Below, piece by piece: positions 13,082-22,016 of a DNA stretch of 23,132 bases; position 1 is the first letter of the stretch; every line of letters starts with the position of its first letter. The notes under the pieces are model-generated. The model saw only the letters and a list, made by a program, of their open reading frames with translations. It was not told where the DNA came from and did not search any database. Source of the stretch: JAWVEV01 sp033856535. Lineage in GTDB: Bacteria; Actinomycetota; Thermoleophilia; Miltoncostaeales; Miltoncostaeaceae. The DNA lies in contig JAWVEV010000082.1 in the NCBI GenBank assembly GCA_033856535.1, positions 1 to 23,132 of the forward strand. Direction: 5' to 3'. Both the position numbers and the translations under genes were made by a program.

Positions 13082-14790
13082 GCCCGATCGGCGCAGAGAT
13101 GGTCGCCGGGGCCGAGGTCAAGCTCGCCGGCGCGCCCCTCAAGCCCGCGCTGGCCGCGCTGGTGCTCGAGGTCCGGGTGCAGCACACGCTGATGCTGCCG
13201 TCCTCGTTCACGCTCGCCTTCCGCGATCCCGCGCTCGAGAACGTCGACGACACGGCCTTCGCGATCGGGAGCAAGGTCGAGATCCTCCTCGCGGCCCCGG
13301 ACGCGCGCGGCCTGACCAGCGTCCTGTCCGGCGAGGTCGTCGCGATCGAGTCCGAGTACGGCCGCCTCGGCGCGACGCTGATCGTGCGCGGCTACGACGC
13401 GAGCCACAAGCTGCACCTGGTCCGCCGCAGCCAGACCTTCCAGCAGATGACGGTCGCGGACATCGCGAGGAAGGTGATCCAATCGAACGGCCTGCGGGCG
13501 GGCACGATCGAGGCCGCCGGCGGCACCCTCGAGTTCGTCCAGCAGAGCGCCGAGACCGACTGGCAGCTGATCTGGCGGCTCGCCCGCGCGGTCGGGCTCG
13601 AGGTGGTCCCCGAGAGCGGGACGATCCACCTGCGCAGGCCCGCCGCGACGGGGCCCGCGACGACCCTCGAGTGGGGCCACGAGCTGATCTCCTTCCGTCC
13701 CCGCCTGACCGGGATGCAGCAGGCGGGCTCGACGATGGTGATGGGCTGGGACCCGAAGTCCGGCAAGGCGTTGAGCGGGACGGGGACGCCCCAGCGCACC
13801 TCCACGCCCAAGGGCGCCGCCGCCGCGAAGGGCCCGAGGTCGGAGATGCCCGGCACGCCCTCGACCTCGGCGGAGGCCAAGGCCCTCGCCGACGCGGCCG
13901 CCGCCCGGCTGGGCGAGGCCGGCGTCGAGGCGGAGGGCACCTGCGTGGGGAACCCCGCGCTGCGCGCCGGCTCGGTCATCGCCGTGACGGGCGTCGGCAC
14001 GCGGTTCGGCGGCGACTACCGGCTCACGGGAGTCACCCACGTCTTCCGGGACACCGGCTTCGAGACCCAGTTCTCGATCTCGGGCTCGGCGTCGCGCGGC
14101 CTGCTCGACCTGATGGCCCCCGAGGCCCCGCCGCGGTTCGGCGCGAGCCTCGCGATCGGGATCGTCACCAATAACACCGACCCCGAGACACGCGGCCGGG
14201 TGCGCGTGAGCTTCCCGGGCCTCGGCGCGACCATCGAGAGCGCATGGGCCCGGGTGGCCGTGCCGCAGGCCCACGCCGAGCAGGGGCTGATGATGCTGCC
14301 CCAGCCCGACGACGAGGTCGTGGTGGGCTTCGAGGGCGGCGACCCGCGCCGGCCCTACGTGCTCGGCTCGGTGTGGAACGGGGCGAAGAAGCCGGGTCCG
14401 CTCTCCATGCCCGACGGGTCCCACAGCCTGGTCAGCCCGAAGGCCATGACGCTCACCGCGACCGACGGCCCCATGATCATCACCGATAAGAAGGGCGACC
14501 TGACCGTGAAGGCCGAGGCGGGCAAGGTCGCCCAGTCGGCCTCCGGCGAGTTCTCGATCGAGGGCCAGGCGGTCAAGGTGAAGGCGCAGCAGGCGCTCAC
14601 GGCCGAGGCCATGCAGGCCCAGATCAAGGCGACCTCGACCCTCCAGGCCGAGGGGGCCACGGTGACCGTGAAGGGCAGCGGGAGCGTGATCGTCGAGTCG
14701 GGCGGATCCCTCACGCTCAAGGGCGCCAGCATCACCGTCCAGGGGACCGCGATGGTCCGCGTCTCCGCCCCCCAGATCCAGCTCGGGTAG
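13078..14790 (+). CDS. CIS central spike protein (VgrG / gp27-gp5-like, Pvc8)
   Basis: This 570-aa spike trimer subunit begins with a gp27-like hub (about 1-330: LPSSFTLAFRDP, SKVEILL, SGEVVAIESEYG, ADIARKVIQSNGL, FVQQSAETDWQLIWRLAR). A gp5-type OB domain follows (about 350-440: IGIVTNNTDPETRGRVRVSF, then LPQPDDEVVVGFEGGDPRRPYVLGSVWNG). The last 130 residues are a repetitive beta-helix (ITDKKGDLTVKAEAGK through TLKGASITVQGTAMVRVSAP) ending in QIQLG. No enzymatic extension is present. The start lies in an ATGA overlap with the LysM gene. No PAAR tip gene follows within the window. Confidence 0.95.
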   Translation: MSPIGAEMVAGAEVKLAGAPLKPALAALVLEVRVQHTLMLPSSFTLAFRDPALENVDDTAFAIGSKVEILLAAPDARGLTSVLSGEVVAIESEYGRLGATLIVRGYDASHKLHLVRRSQTFQQMTVADIARKVIQSNGLRAGTIEAAGGTLEFVQQSAETDWQLIWRLARAVGLEVVPESGTIHLRRPAATGPATTLEWGHELISFRPRLTGMQQAGSTMVMGWDPKSGKALSGTGTPQRTSTPKGAAAAKGPRSEMPGTPSTSAEAKALADAAAARLGEAGVEAEGTCVGNPALRAGSVIAVTGVGTRFGGDYRLTGVTHVFRDTGFETQFSISGSASRGLLDLMAPEAPPRFGASLAIGIVTNNTDPETRGRVRVSFPGLGATIESAWARVAVPQAHAEQGLMMLPQPDDEVVVGFEGGDPRRPYVLGSVWNGAKKPGPLSMPDGSHSLVSPKAMTLTATDGPMIITDKKGDLTVKAEAGKVAQSASGEFSIEGQAVKVKAQQALTAEAMQAQIKATSTLQAEGATVTVKGSGSVIVESGGSLTLKGASITVQGTAMVRVSAPQIQLG

Positions 14791-14797
14791 AGGCGGC

Positions 14798-15196
14798 ATG
14801 TCGGAGATCCTCGGCTCGGGCCTCGCCTTCCCCCTCCGGGGCGACGCGCGCGGCAACCTCGCGCTCTCCCGCGGCGAGGACGACGTCCGCGAGGCGATCT
14901 GCATCATCCTCGGGACCGCCCCCGGCGAGCGGCCGATGCGCCCCGACTTCGGCTGCGGCATCCACGACCACGTCTTCGAGTCCGTGGACGCCTACACGCT
15001 GGGCCGCCTGGAGCGCGAGATCCGGCTCGCGCTCGACCGCTGGGAGCCGCGCATCGAGGTGCGCGAGATCGAATTCGACGTCGCCGGCGCCGGCCGGGGC
15101 GAGCTGCTGATCGAGCTCAGCTACGTCCTTCGCGCGACCAGCGACGTGCGCAACCTGGTCTATCCGTTCTACCTCGTTCCCCTGGAGGAGACATGA
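14798..15196 (+). CDS. Baseplate wedge protein, gp25/GPW-like (Pvc9)
   Basis: This 132-aa protein of the gp25-like lysozyme-fold family (structural, no lysozyme activity) connects baseplate wedge and sheath. Markers are GSGLAFPLRGDARGNLALSRG, the IILGTAPGERPMRPDFGCG segment that contains the family's EPR-like core in the variant form GERPMRPDFG, and RWEPRIEVREIEFDV. An AGAGGCGG ribosome site precedes the ATG, 7 bases after the spike gene. The stop overlaps the next start (ATGA). Confidence 0.94.
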   Translation: MSEILGSGLAFPLRGDARGNLALSRGEDDVREAICIILGTAPGERPMRPDFGCGIHDHVFESVDAYTLGRLEREIRLALDRWEPRIEVREIEFDVAGAGRGELLIELSYVLRATSDVRNLVYPFYLVPLEET

Positions 15197-17193
15197 GGCT
15201 CCCCGACATCGCCCTCGACGACCGGGGCTTCCAGGACCTGGTGAGCGAGGCCCGTCGGCGCATCGCCACGACCTGCCCCGAGTGGACCGAGCACAACGTC
15301 TCGGACCCCGGCATCACCCTGATCGAGCTCTTCGCCTGGATGACCGAGATGCTCGTCTACCGGGTCAACCGGATCCCGGACAAGCTGCACGTGCGCCTGC
15401 TGGAGCTGGTGGGGCTGGTGCTCGACCCGCCCACCCCGGCCCGCGCCGACGTCACCTTCCGGCTGGCGTCGCCGGCCCTGGAGCCGTTGCTGATCCCGGG
15501 CCGCGAGACCGAGGTCGCCGTGCCGCGCCTGGACGGCGAGCCGGCCATCGTCTTCCAGACCGACAACGACTTCCCGATCCCCGCCGCCCGGCCGGTGGCC
15601 TACCTGGTCGAGCGCTCCCGCGCGGTCAAGGACGTCGGGACGGCCAACGGCCACGCGCGGCCGAAGGGGCCGGACCAGGTCCCGTTCGGCATGCCGCCGG
15701 CGCCCGGCGACGCGCTCTACGTCGGATTCGACGCCTCGCTGGCGCGGCTGCTGGTGCGCGTGGACGTCGACTGCGCGCAGGCGCGCGGCCCCGGCGTCGA
15801 CCCCGAGGATCCGCCGTTGGCGTGGGAGATCTCGAGCCCGCTCGCGGCCGGCTGGGCCGACGTGGCGGTGCTGTCGGACACCACCGGCGGCTTCAACTAC
15901 GGCAGCGGCCGGCTGGAGCTCGCCATGCCCACCGCGCACGCCGAGCGCACGATCGGCGGCCAGCGCTGCTTCTGGCTCCGCTGCCGGGTCAGCGACCGGA
16001 CCCGCTCCGGCCGCGAGGGCGGGACCTTCACCCACCCGCCCGAGATCTACGGCCTCACCGCGGCGCCGATCGGCGCCAGCATCCCCGCCTCGCACGCGGT
16101 CCACGAGGTCGGGGAGCCGCTCGGCGAGAGCGACGGGACGCCCGGCCAGTGCTTCCAGGTGCGCAACGCGCCGGTGCTGCAGCTCGAGGAGGGCGAGACC
16201 CTCGAGGTGCTCGACCCCGAGACCGGGGAGTGGGAGCCCTGGATCGCCCGCGACACCTTCGCCGGAAGCGGCCCCGAGGACCGCCACTTCGTGCTCGACC
16301 TGGCCAGCGGGCAGCTCGAGCTGGGCCCTGCCGTGCGGTCGGGCGGCGGCCGCTGGCGCCGCTACGGCGCGGTGCCCCCGAAGGGCGCCGCGCTGCGGAT
16401 GACCGCATACCGGCACGGCGGCGGCCTGGAGGGCAACGTCGCCGCCGGCGCGCTGACCGTGCTCCGCGCCGCGATCCCCGGGGTCGCGTCGGTCACCAAC
16501 CCGCGGCCGGCGGTCGGCGGCGTCGACGCCGAGACGCTCGACAGCGCCCGCCGGCGCGCCGGCATGGAGCTGCGCACGCGCAGCCGCGCCGTGACCGCCG
16601 AGGACTTCGAGTACCTCTGCCACGAGGCCTCGCCGCGCGTGGCCCGCGCCCGCTGCCTGGAGCCGCGCGAGGGCTCGACGGCCGTGCGCGTGCACATCGT
16701 CCCGCGCATCGAGCCCGCCGACCGCAGGCTGCCGCTCGACGAGCTGGTCCCGGACGCGGAGCTGATGAAACGGGTCGCGCGCCACCTGGACGAGCGCCGC
16801 CTGATCGGCACCCGCATCGAGCTCCTGCCCGCGCGCTTCCGCGGGATCAGCGTCGTGGTGAGCCTGCAGGCGTCGCTGAGGGCCGACCCGCGCCGGGTGG
16901 AGTTCGAGGTGGCCCACTCGCTCCAGCGCTACCTGAACCCGCTCGTCGGCGGCTCGCTCGAGGGCGCCGGCACCGGCTGGGGCTTCGGCCGCCCGCTGAA
17001 CGTCGGCGAGCTCTACGGGGTGGTCCACGCCACCCCCGGCGTGGACTTCGTGAAGATGCTGAGGGTCTACGAGACCGACCTCGCGACCGGCAAGCAGGCC
17101 GATCAGCCGGCGGACAGTCAGATCGTGCTGGAGCCGGACGAGCTGCTCGCCTCCGGGCGCCATGTCGTGCGGGCCGAGCACCAGGCGATGTGA
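15193..17193 (+). CDS. Putative baseplate assembly protein, gpJ-like (Pvc11)
   Basis: This 666-aa wedge protein corresponds to the large Pvc11/Afp11 baseplate component. The N-terminal block LPDIALDDRGFQDLVSEARRR, NVSDPGITLIELFAWMTEML and YRVNRIPDKLHVRLLELVGL is characteristic. Then come a variable beta-rich middle and a gpJ-type C-terminal half (TNPRPAVGGVDAETLDSARR, RSRAVTAEDFEYLCHEASPR, VAHSLQRYLNPLVGG, GWGFGRPLNVGELYGVVHAT). It has a good GGAGGAG before the ATG. Its TGA overlaps the ATG of the next gene (TGATG). Confidence 0.95.
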   Translation: MRLPDIALDDRGFQDLVSEARRRIATTCPEWTEHNVSDPGITLIELFAWMTEMLVYRVNRIPDKLHVRLLELVGLVLDPPTPARADVTFRLASPALEPLLIPGRETEVAVPRLDGEPAIVFQTDNDFPIPAARPVAYLVERSRAVKDVGTANGHARPKGPDQVPFGMPPAPGDALYVGFDASLARLLVRVDVDCAQARGPGVDPEDPPLAWEISSPLAAGWADVAVLSDTTGGFNYGSGRLELAMPTAHAERTIGGQRCFWLRCRVSDRTRSGREGGTFTHPPEIYGLTAAPIGASIPASHAVHEVGEPLGESDGTPGQCFQVRNAPVLQLEEGETLEVLDPETGEWEPWIARDTFAGSGPEDRHFVLDLASGQLELGPAVRSGGGRWRRYGAVPPKGAALRMTAYRHGGGLEGNVAAGALTVLRAAIPGVASVTNPRPAVGGVDAETLDSARRRAGMELRTRSRAVTAEDFEYLCHEASPRVARARCLEPREGSTAVRVHIVPRIEPADRRLPLDELVPDAELMKRVARHLDERRLIGTRIELLPARFRGISVVVSLQASLRADPRRVEFEVAHSLQRYLNPLVGGSLEGAGTGWGFGRPLNVGELYGVVHATPGVDFVKMLRVYETDLATGKQADQPADSQIVLEPDELLASGRHVVRAEHQAM

Positions 17194-17798
17194 TGGCGAC
17201 TCTCGGCGACCCCGGCCTGCGCGCGCTGCCGGACCCCTCGGGGGACGGGGGGCGGGCGCCCGCGGCGGCCTCCGGGCGCGCGTACCTGCGCACCGGGCTC
17301 CCCGCGATCTACCACGACGGCGGGCTGGCGATGCGCTTCGTGGGCGGCCTCGAGACCCTGCTCGACCCGGTGGTGGCCATCCTCGACTCGCTCGAGCACT
17401 ACGTCGAGGCCGACCTCGCGCCGCCGGACCTGCTCGGCCTGCTCGCTTCCTGGCTCGGCGTGGAGGTCGACGAGTCGTGGCCCGAGGAGCGCATGCGCGA
17501 GCTGGTCCGCCACGCCGCCGAGCTGCACCGGCTGCGCGGCACCCGCGCCGGCCTCGAGCTGGCGCTCTCGATCGCCTTCCCGGACACGCCGATCCGCATC
17601 GAGGACCATGGCGGCGTCACCTGGAGCCGCACCCCGGACGGCGCCGGCGCCGCCCCGGCCGCCGAGCACGACTTCGACGTCTATTGCGACGTGCCGATCG
17701 AGGAGCCGGCCGTCCTCGCGCAGGCGGTGGAGCAGCTCCGGCCGGTCCACGTGAGCTGGCGCCTGCGCATCAGGACCAAGGGGCAGACCGGCCCGTGA
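17193..17798 (+). CDS. Phage tail protein I-like baseplate protein (Pvc12)
   Basis: This 201-aa protein is a gpI/Pvc12-type wedge partner of the gpJ-like protein. Family signatures are YLRTGLPAIYHDGGLAMRFV, ETLLDPVVAILDSLEHYVEA, LLGLLASWLGVEVDESWPEE and AELHRLRGTRAGLELALSIA, ending with a PVHVSWRLRI strand. About 25 residues before YLRTGL are low-complexity. The ATG at 17193 overlaps the previous stop. The end overlaps the next gene's GTG (GTGA). Baseplate genes Pvc9, 11 and 12 are contiguous and probably translationally coupled. Confidence 0.93.
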   Translation: MATLGDPGLRALPDPSGDGGRAPAAASGRAYLRTGLPAIYHDGGLAMRFVGGLETLLDPVVAILDSLEHYVEADLAPPDLLGLLASWLGVEVDESWPEERMRELVRHAAELHRLRGTRAGLELALSIAFPDTPIRIEDHGGVTWSRTPDGAGAAPAAEHDFDVYCDVPIEEPAVLAQAVEQLRPVHVSWRLRIRTKGQTGP

Positions 17799-20341
17799 GG
17801 TCCTGCGCCAACTGCGGCAACGCCAACGCCGACGACCGGGACTTCTGCGACTCCTGCGGCGAGTACCTGCGCTGGGACCCGACCCAGTTCATCGACACCG
17901 CGTCCGAGCCGGTCGCGGCCGAGGTCGACGGGGACGGCGCGCCGCCCGGGAGCGCGGTCGCGACCGCGGAGCACCCGGCGGGGGCCAGGCCGGCGGGGAC
18001 CGATGACGGCGGGGAGCAGCCCAACGCCACGCTCGAGCAGGAGGCCGTGCTGCTCCAGCTGCGGCTCCCGAGCGTCGAGACCGCCACCCCGGGCGAGGTG
18101 CGCACGCCGGTGGAGGCCGGCGGCCAGGCGATGCTGCGCGCGCTGGTGCGCAACCAGAGCGGCATCGTCGACAACTACGACCTGAGCGTCGAGGGCCTCC
18201 CGGCCGGCTGGGCGAGGGTCGAGCCCGCGACGGTCTATCTGGTGCCCTTCGGCTCGAAGGGCGGCGCGTACGAGGAGGACGTCGGGGTGGTGCTCTCGCC
18301 GCCCCGCAGCCCGGTCGCGCTCGCGCGCGACTGGCCGGTGCACCTGGTCGCGCGCTCGCGTGCCGGCGACGTCGAGGTGGCCCGCGCGGCCGCGACCCTC
18401 ACGATCCAGCCCTATCTCGAGTTGCAGACCGAGATGCGGCCCCAGCGGGCGGCGGCCCGGCGCAAGGCCCGCTTCGCGATCGCCGTGCGCAACCAGGCCA
18501 ACGCGCCGGCCGAGGTCGCGCTGCGCGCCCAGGACGACGAGGACGCGCTCCGGTTCCACTTCGACGAGGAGCAGGTCCTCGCCGCGCCGGGCCGCCGGGG
18601 CGGCACCCCCTTCACGGTCCGTCCGCGCAACCAGAAGTGGTTCGGCCGGCCGATCGAGCACCGCTTCGAGGTGATCGCGCACGCGGAGACCGCGCCCGCG
18701 CCCGAGGTGCCGGTCAGCGGCTTCCTGCGCCAGAAGCCCTGGATCCCGTACTGGCTCCTCATCCTGATCCCGGTGCTCGTCGGGGCCGCGCTCCTGCTGT
18801 GGACGCTGTGGCCGGCCGGGGCCAAGACCGTGACCGTGCCCGACGTGACCGAGGCGCACGACCTGCTCTCCGCCCAGAACATGCTCGAGCAGGCCGGCCT
18901 GACGCTCGGCGAGCGCTTCCCCCGGCCCTCGCCCGATCAGGAGCCGGGCTCGATCGTCGGCCAGACGCCGTCGCCCGGCGAGCGGGTGGACGAGGGCACC
19001 CCGGTGGCGATCAACGTCGCCGAGGGCACGGGCCTGCCGGACATCGAGGTGCCGAAGGTCGTCGGCATGACCCAGCGCGGCGCGGTGGCCCTGCTGAAGG
19101 AGCGCGGCCTCCAGGTGGGACGCCTGTTGAGCGAGCCGGCGGCGCCGACCGCCAAGATCGCCTTCCAGGCCCCCGAGGCGGGCGAGAAGGCGCGCGAGGG
19201 CGACCCGGTCGACATCGACTTCAGGCCCAACGCCTCGGGCTCGGCGCCCGCGGTCGCCGGCATGGCGGCCGCCGCCGCGGCGGCCGAGCTCGCCGACAAG
19301 GGCGTCCCGTCGGTCACCACGTTCCGCCTGAGCGAGGACGTGGCGCCGGGCGAGCTGATCGAGCAGATCCCGGCCGCCGGCGCCGAGGTGCCGGAGGGCC
19401 AGCCCGTGACCCTGGTGGTCTCGGCCGGCAACCCGAAGATCGCCTTCGACGACGGCAAGGACGTCCTCACCATCGGCGCCGCCGGGGGGACCCCGCTCGA
19501 CCGCGCCGCCGCGAGCGGCGACGTCGAGACCCAGCCCTCCTGGAGCCCGGACGGCTCGCTGATCGCCTACCGGCGCACGACCGCCGGCACGGCCAACCCC
19601 CTCCTGCCCTCCTCCCCCGCCCGCATCTGGGTCGTGAGCCCGGCGGACGCGCTGGCCGACCCGATCACCGACGAGGGCTTCGACGACCGCCGGCCGGCCT
19701 TCGCGCCCGCCGGCGACGTGGTGGCCTTCGTCTCCAACCGCCCCGACGGCGGGCGCGACTTCGACCTCTGCTTCCAGCGCCTGGACGCCGCGAGCCTGAC
19801 GCCGGCGTGCGTCCGCAGCCCGGACCTGAGCGTGAGCCGGCCCGCGTGGTCGCCGGACGGCAGGGCGATCCTGGTCGACAGCGAGCGGGTCGGCTCCGAC
19901 CGGAGCGAGCTGGCGATGTACGTCTCGCGCCGCGCCGGATCGGACCGGCCGGCCGACTGGTCGCTGCGGGCCGCGATCGCGCCGAAGGTGCACGCCTCGC
20001 GCCCGGGCGACCAGGTGCGGACCGTGGCATGGTCGCCCGACGGGAAGCTGATCGCGTTCTCCGCCAACTGGGGCGGCGGCGTCTTCCGGCTCTTCATCGC
20101 CTCGGTCGGCGACGGCTACCGGATCGGCAACCCGGTCCCGGTGGGCCGGATCGGCGCCTGCGAGGTCTCGTGGAGCCGCGCTGAGCTGGGGCAGGTCGTG
20201 ATCTCGCAGCGCGACCCGGTCACCTGCGAGGGCCCGGGCCAGATCCTGCGCGTCGACCCACTCGAGCCGGCGCAGCCGACCGTGCTCTCGCGGATCGGCG
20301 CCGGCAACCCCGTCTGGTCGCCCGCCGCGGCGACCCCGTAG
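17795..20341 (+). CDS. Zinc-ribbon / Ig-like / TM / triple-PASTA / beta-propeller membrane protein
   Basis: This 848-aa protein starts with GTG in a GTGA overlap with the Pvc12-like gene. Residues 4-21 are a zinc ribbon (CANC...CDSC). An acidic Pro/Ala linker leads to an Ig-like beta region (about 85-305; VDNYDLSVEGLPAGWARVEP is typical of such repeats). A single transmembrane helix lies at about 316-340 (YWLLILIPVLVGAALLLWTL), with Arg/Lys before it, predicting the N-terminus inside. Three PASTA-like domains follow (about 345-411, 414-475, 482-545; the first starts TVTVPDVTEAHDLL). A TolB/WD40-like propeller (546-848) carries SWSPDGSLIAY, AWSPDGRAIL and AWSPDGKLIAF. PASTA domains commonly contact peptidoglycan. 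The operon position suggests it links the CIS baseplate to membrane and wall; that role is inference. Confidence 0.87.
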   Translation: MRSCANCGNANADDRDFCDSCGEYLRWDPTQFIDTASEPVAAEVDGDGAPPGSAVATAEHPAGARPAGTDDGGEQPNATLEQEAVLLQLRLPSVETATPGEVRTPVEAGGQAMLRALVRNQSGIVDNYDLSVEGLPAGWARVEPATVYLVPFGSKGGAYEEDVGVVLSPPRSPVALARDWPVHLVARSRAGDVEVARAAATLTIQPYLELQTEMRPQRAAARRKARFAIAVRNQANAPAEVALRAQDDEDALRFHFDEEQVLAAPGRRGGTPFTVRPRNQKWFGRPIEHRFEVIAHAETAPAPEVPVSGFLRQKPWIPYWLLILIPVLVGAALLLWTLWPAGAKTVTVPDVTEAHDLLSAQNMLEQAGLTLGERFPRPSPDQEPGSIVGQTPSPGERVDEGTPVAINVAEGTGLPDIEVPKVVGMTQRGAVALLKERGLQVGRLLSEPAAPTAKIAFQAPEAGEKAREGDPVDIDFRPNASGSAPAVAGMAAAAAAAELADKGVPSVTTFRLSEDVAPGELIEQIPAAGAEVPEGQPVTLVVSAGNPKIAFDDGKDVLTIGAAGGTPLDRAAASGDVETQPSWSPDGSLIAYRRTTAGTANPLLPSSPARIWVVSPADALADPITDEGFDDRRPAFAPAGDVVAFVSNRPDGGRDFDLCFQRLDAASLTPACVRSPDLSVSRPAWSPDGRAILVDSERVGSDRSELAMYVSRRAGSDRPADWSLRAAIAPKVHASRPGDQVRTVAWSPDGKLIAFSANWGGGVFRLFIASVGDGYRIGNPVPVGRIGACEVSWSRAELGQVVISQRDPVTCEGPGQILRVDPLEPAQPTVLSRIGAGNPVWSPAAATP

Positions 20342-20348
20342 CCGAGCC

Positions 20349-22016
20349 ATGCGCTGCCCCGAGTGTCGCCGCCGGGCGCCGCGCGGGGCGGCGGCGTGCG
20401 GCGCCTGCGGGCTGCTGCTCGCCGGCCGGCGGGGCAGCGAGGCCGAGCTGGTCGGCGCCGACGGGACGCGGCGGCGGGTTGGCCGCCGGGTCACGATCGG
20501 GCGGGGGAAGCGCAGCGCGGTGCGGCTGGCCGACCCGACCGTCGCGCGCCGCCACGCCCGGCTGGTCGCGCGCCGCGGCGCGGTCTGGCTGGTGGACGCC
20601 GGGTCGCCCGGCGGGACCCGCCTCGGCGGGCGCCGCCTGGACCGGCCGCGCCGGCTGCGCGAGGGCGACCGCCTGGGCGTGGGCGGCCTGGAGCTGCGCC
20701 TCGAGCGCCCGGACGACGCGGCCGGCCCCGCGCGGACGATCGTCGGGATGCCCGCCGTCGGTGCCGCGCCCCCCGCGGAGCCGGCGGGCGGGCTCGGCCC
20801 GCAGCCGCGCCTGCGGCCGGGCTGGGCGCTGAAGCGGCTGGAGGCCCGCGAGGGCGCGCTCCGGTTCGTGCTGGCCGACCCGGACGGCGGGCCGGGGCTG
20901 CGGATGGGCGCGCGCGAGGCATCCCTGCTCGACCTGCTCGACGGCCGCCACGGCCCCGACGCAATGGTCGCCGAGGCCGAGCGCCGGCTGGGGCGCGACG
21001 GGGCGCCGGCGCTGGCCGTCCTGGTGGCCGGGCTGGCCGACCACGGCCTGCTGGAGGGGGTGGCCGGCGCCGAGCTCACGGCGTCCCCGGCGGGATGGCG
21101 CCGCCGGCTGGCCGACCTCGCCCGCCCGCGCGAGGTGGAGCTGCCCGGCGCCGGCCCGGCCGCCGAGCGGCTGCACCGGGCCGGCGGCTGGGTGCTCCTG
21201 ACCGCGCCGGCGCTGTCGCTCGCGGCGCTCGTCGCGGTCGTGGGCGCCCTCGCCATGGCCGCCGTGCTCGCCGGCGGCGGCGCGCCGCTCCGGGTCGCGG
21301 GGTCGGTGGGCTTCGGCGCCCTGGCCTTCCTGCTGGGGCGCGTCGCGCTGGTCGCCGCCCACGAGGCCGCCCACGCCCTCGTGCTCGTGGAGCTCGGCCG
21401 CGCGCCACGCCGGGCGGGGCTGAAGGCCGTTCTCGGGATCCCGTTCGCGTTCGTCGACACCTCGGCGGCGTGGTTCGAGCCGCGCCGCCGGCGGATGGCG
21501 GTGGCCGCCGCGGGACCCGCGGCCGACCTGGTGCTGGCCGGGGCGGCGGCGCTGGCGGCCCTGGCCCTGCCCGGCGGGACGCCGCGCCAGGTGGCGCTGC
21601 AGCTCGCCTTCGCCGGCTACGCCGGCGCGCTGCTCAACCTGAACCCGCTGCTCGACCGCGACGGCTACCACCTGCTGGCCGACGCGCTGCGCCAGCCCGG
21701 GCTGCGGACGCGCTCGCGGGCGCGGCTGCGCGACGCGCTTGCCGGGCGCCCGGTCGCGGCCGGCGACGCCGGGGCGCCGGTCGCCTACGCGCTCTGCGTG
21801 CTGGCCGGGACGCTGGCGATGCCCGCGGTCGTGGTCCTGCTGTGGGGCCCCGAGCTGCGGGCGCTCGCGGAGCGCCATCTCGACCACCCCGGCGCGGCGC
21901 TCGGCGCGGGCCTCGCCGTCCTGGTCGGCCTGGCGCTGATCCCGCTGGTGGCGACGGCGGCGGCGCCGCTGGCCCAGCGCCGGCGGGCCGCGAGGACCGG
22001 CGATGCCCGCGCCTGA
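20349..22016 (+). CDS. Zinc-ribbon / FHA / PqqD-like / M50 metalloprotease fusion
   Basis: This 555-aa multidomain protein starts 7 bases after the propeller gene. Residues 1-22 are a zinc ribbon (CPEC...CGAC). About 34-118 form an FHA domain (VTIGRGKRSA at 48-57, ARRHARL at 66-72); the Ser usually found before the RxH motif is Ala66. About 154-238 resemble PqqD (LRPGWALKRLEAREGALRFV, then ASLLDLLDG). The rest is a polytopic membrane region with an M50 site-2-protease-like active site: H338-E339-AA-H342 and N432-P-L-L-D436-R-D438-G-Y. About six hydrophobic segments are visible. M50 enzymes cleave within membranes; PqqD folds bind leader peptides in RiPP pathways. The substrate is unknown, but the next gene overlaps by 14 bases and is a candidate partner. 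Confidence 0.85.
   Translation: MRCPECRRRAPRGAAACGACGLLLAGRRGSEAELVGADGTRRRVGRRVTIGRGKRSAVRLADPTVARRHARLVARRGAVWLVDAGSPGGTRLGGRRLDRPRRLREGDRLGVGGLELRLERPDDAAGPARTIVGMPAVGAAPPAEPAGGLGPQPRLRPGWALKRLEAREGALRFVLADPDGGPGLRMGAREASLLDLLDGRHGPDAMVAEAERRLGRDGAPALAVLVAGLADHGLLEGVAGAELTASPAGWRRRLADLARPREVELPGAGPAAERLHRAGGWVLLTAPALSLAALVAVVGALAMAAVLAGGGAPLRVAGSVGFGALAFLLGRVALVAAHEAAHALVLVELGRAPRRAGLKAVLGIPFAFVDTSAAWFEPRRRRMAVAAAGPAADLVLAGAAALAALALPGGTPRQVALQLAFAGYAGALLNLNPLLDRDGYHLLADALRQPGLRTRSRARLRDALAGRPVAAGDAGAPVAYALCVLAGTLAMPAVVVLLWGPELRALAERHLDHPGAALGAGLAVLVGLALIPLVATAAAPLAQRRRAARTGDARA

Noticed and set aside
17681..21460. 1259-codon minus-strand frame opposite the membrane proteins
   Set aside because: It is antisense to recognisable zinc-ribbon, PASTA, propeller and M50 motifs on the plus strand. 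Its composition is that of a complement shadow.
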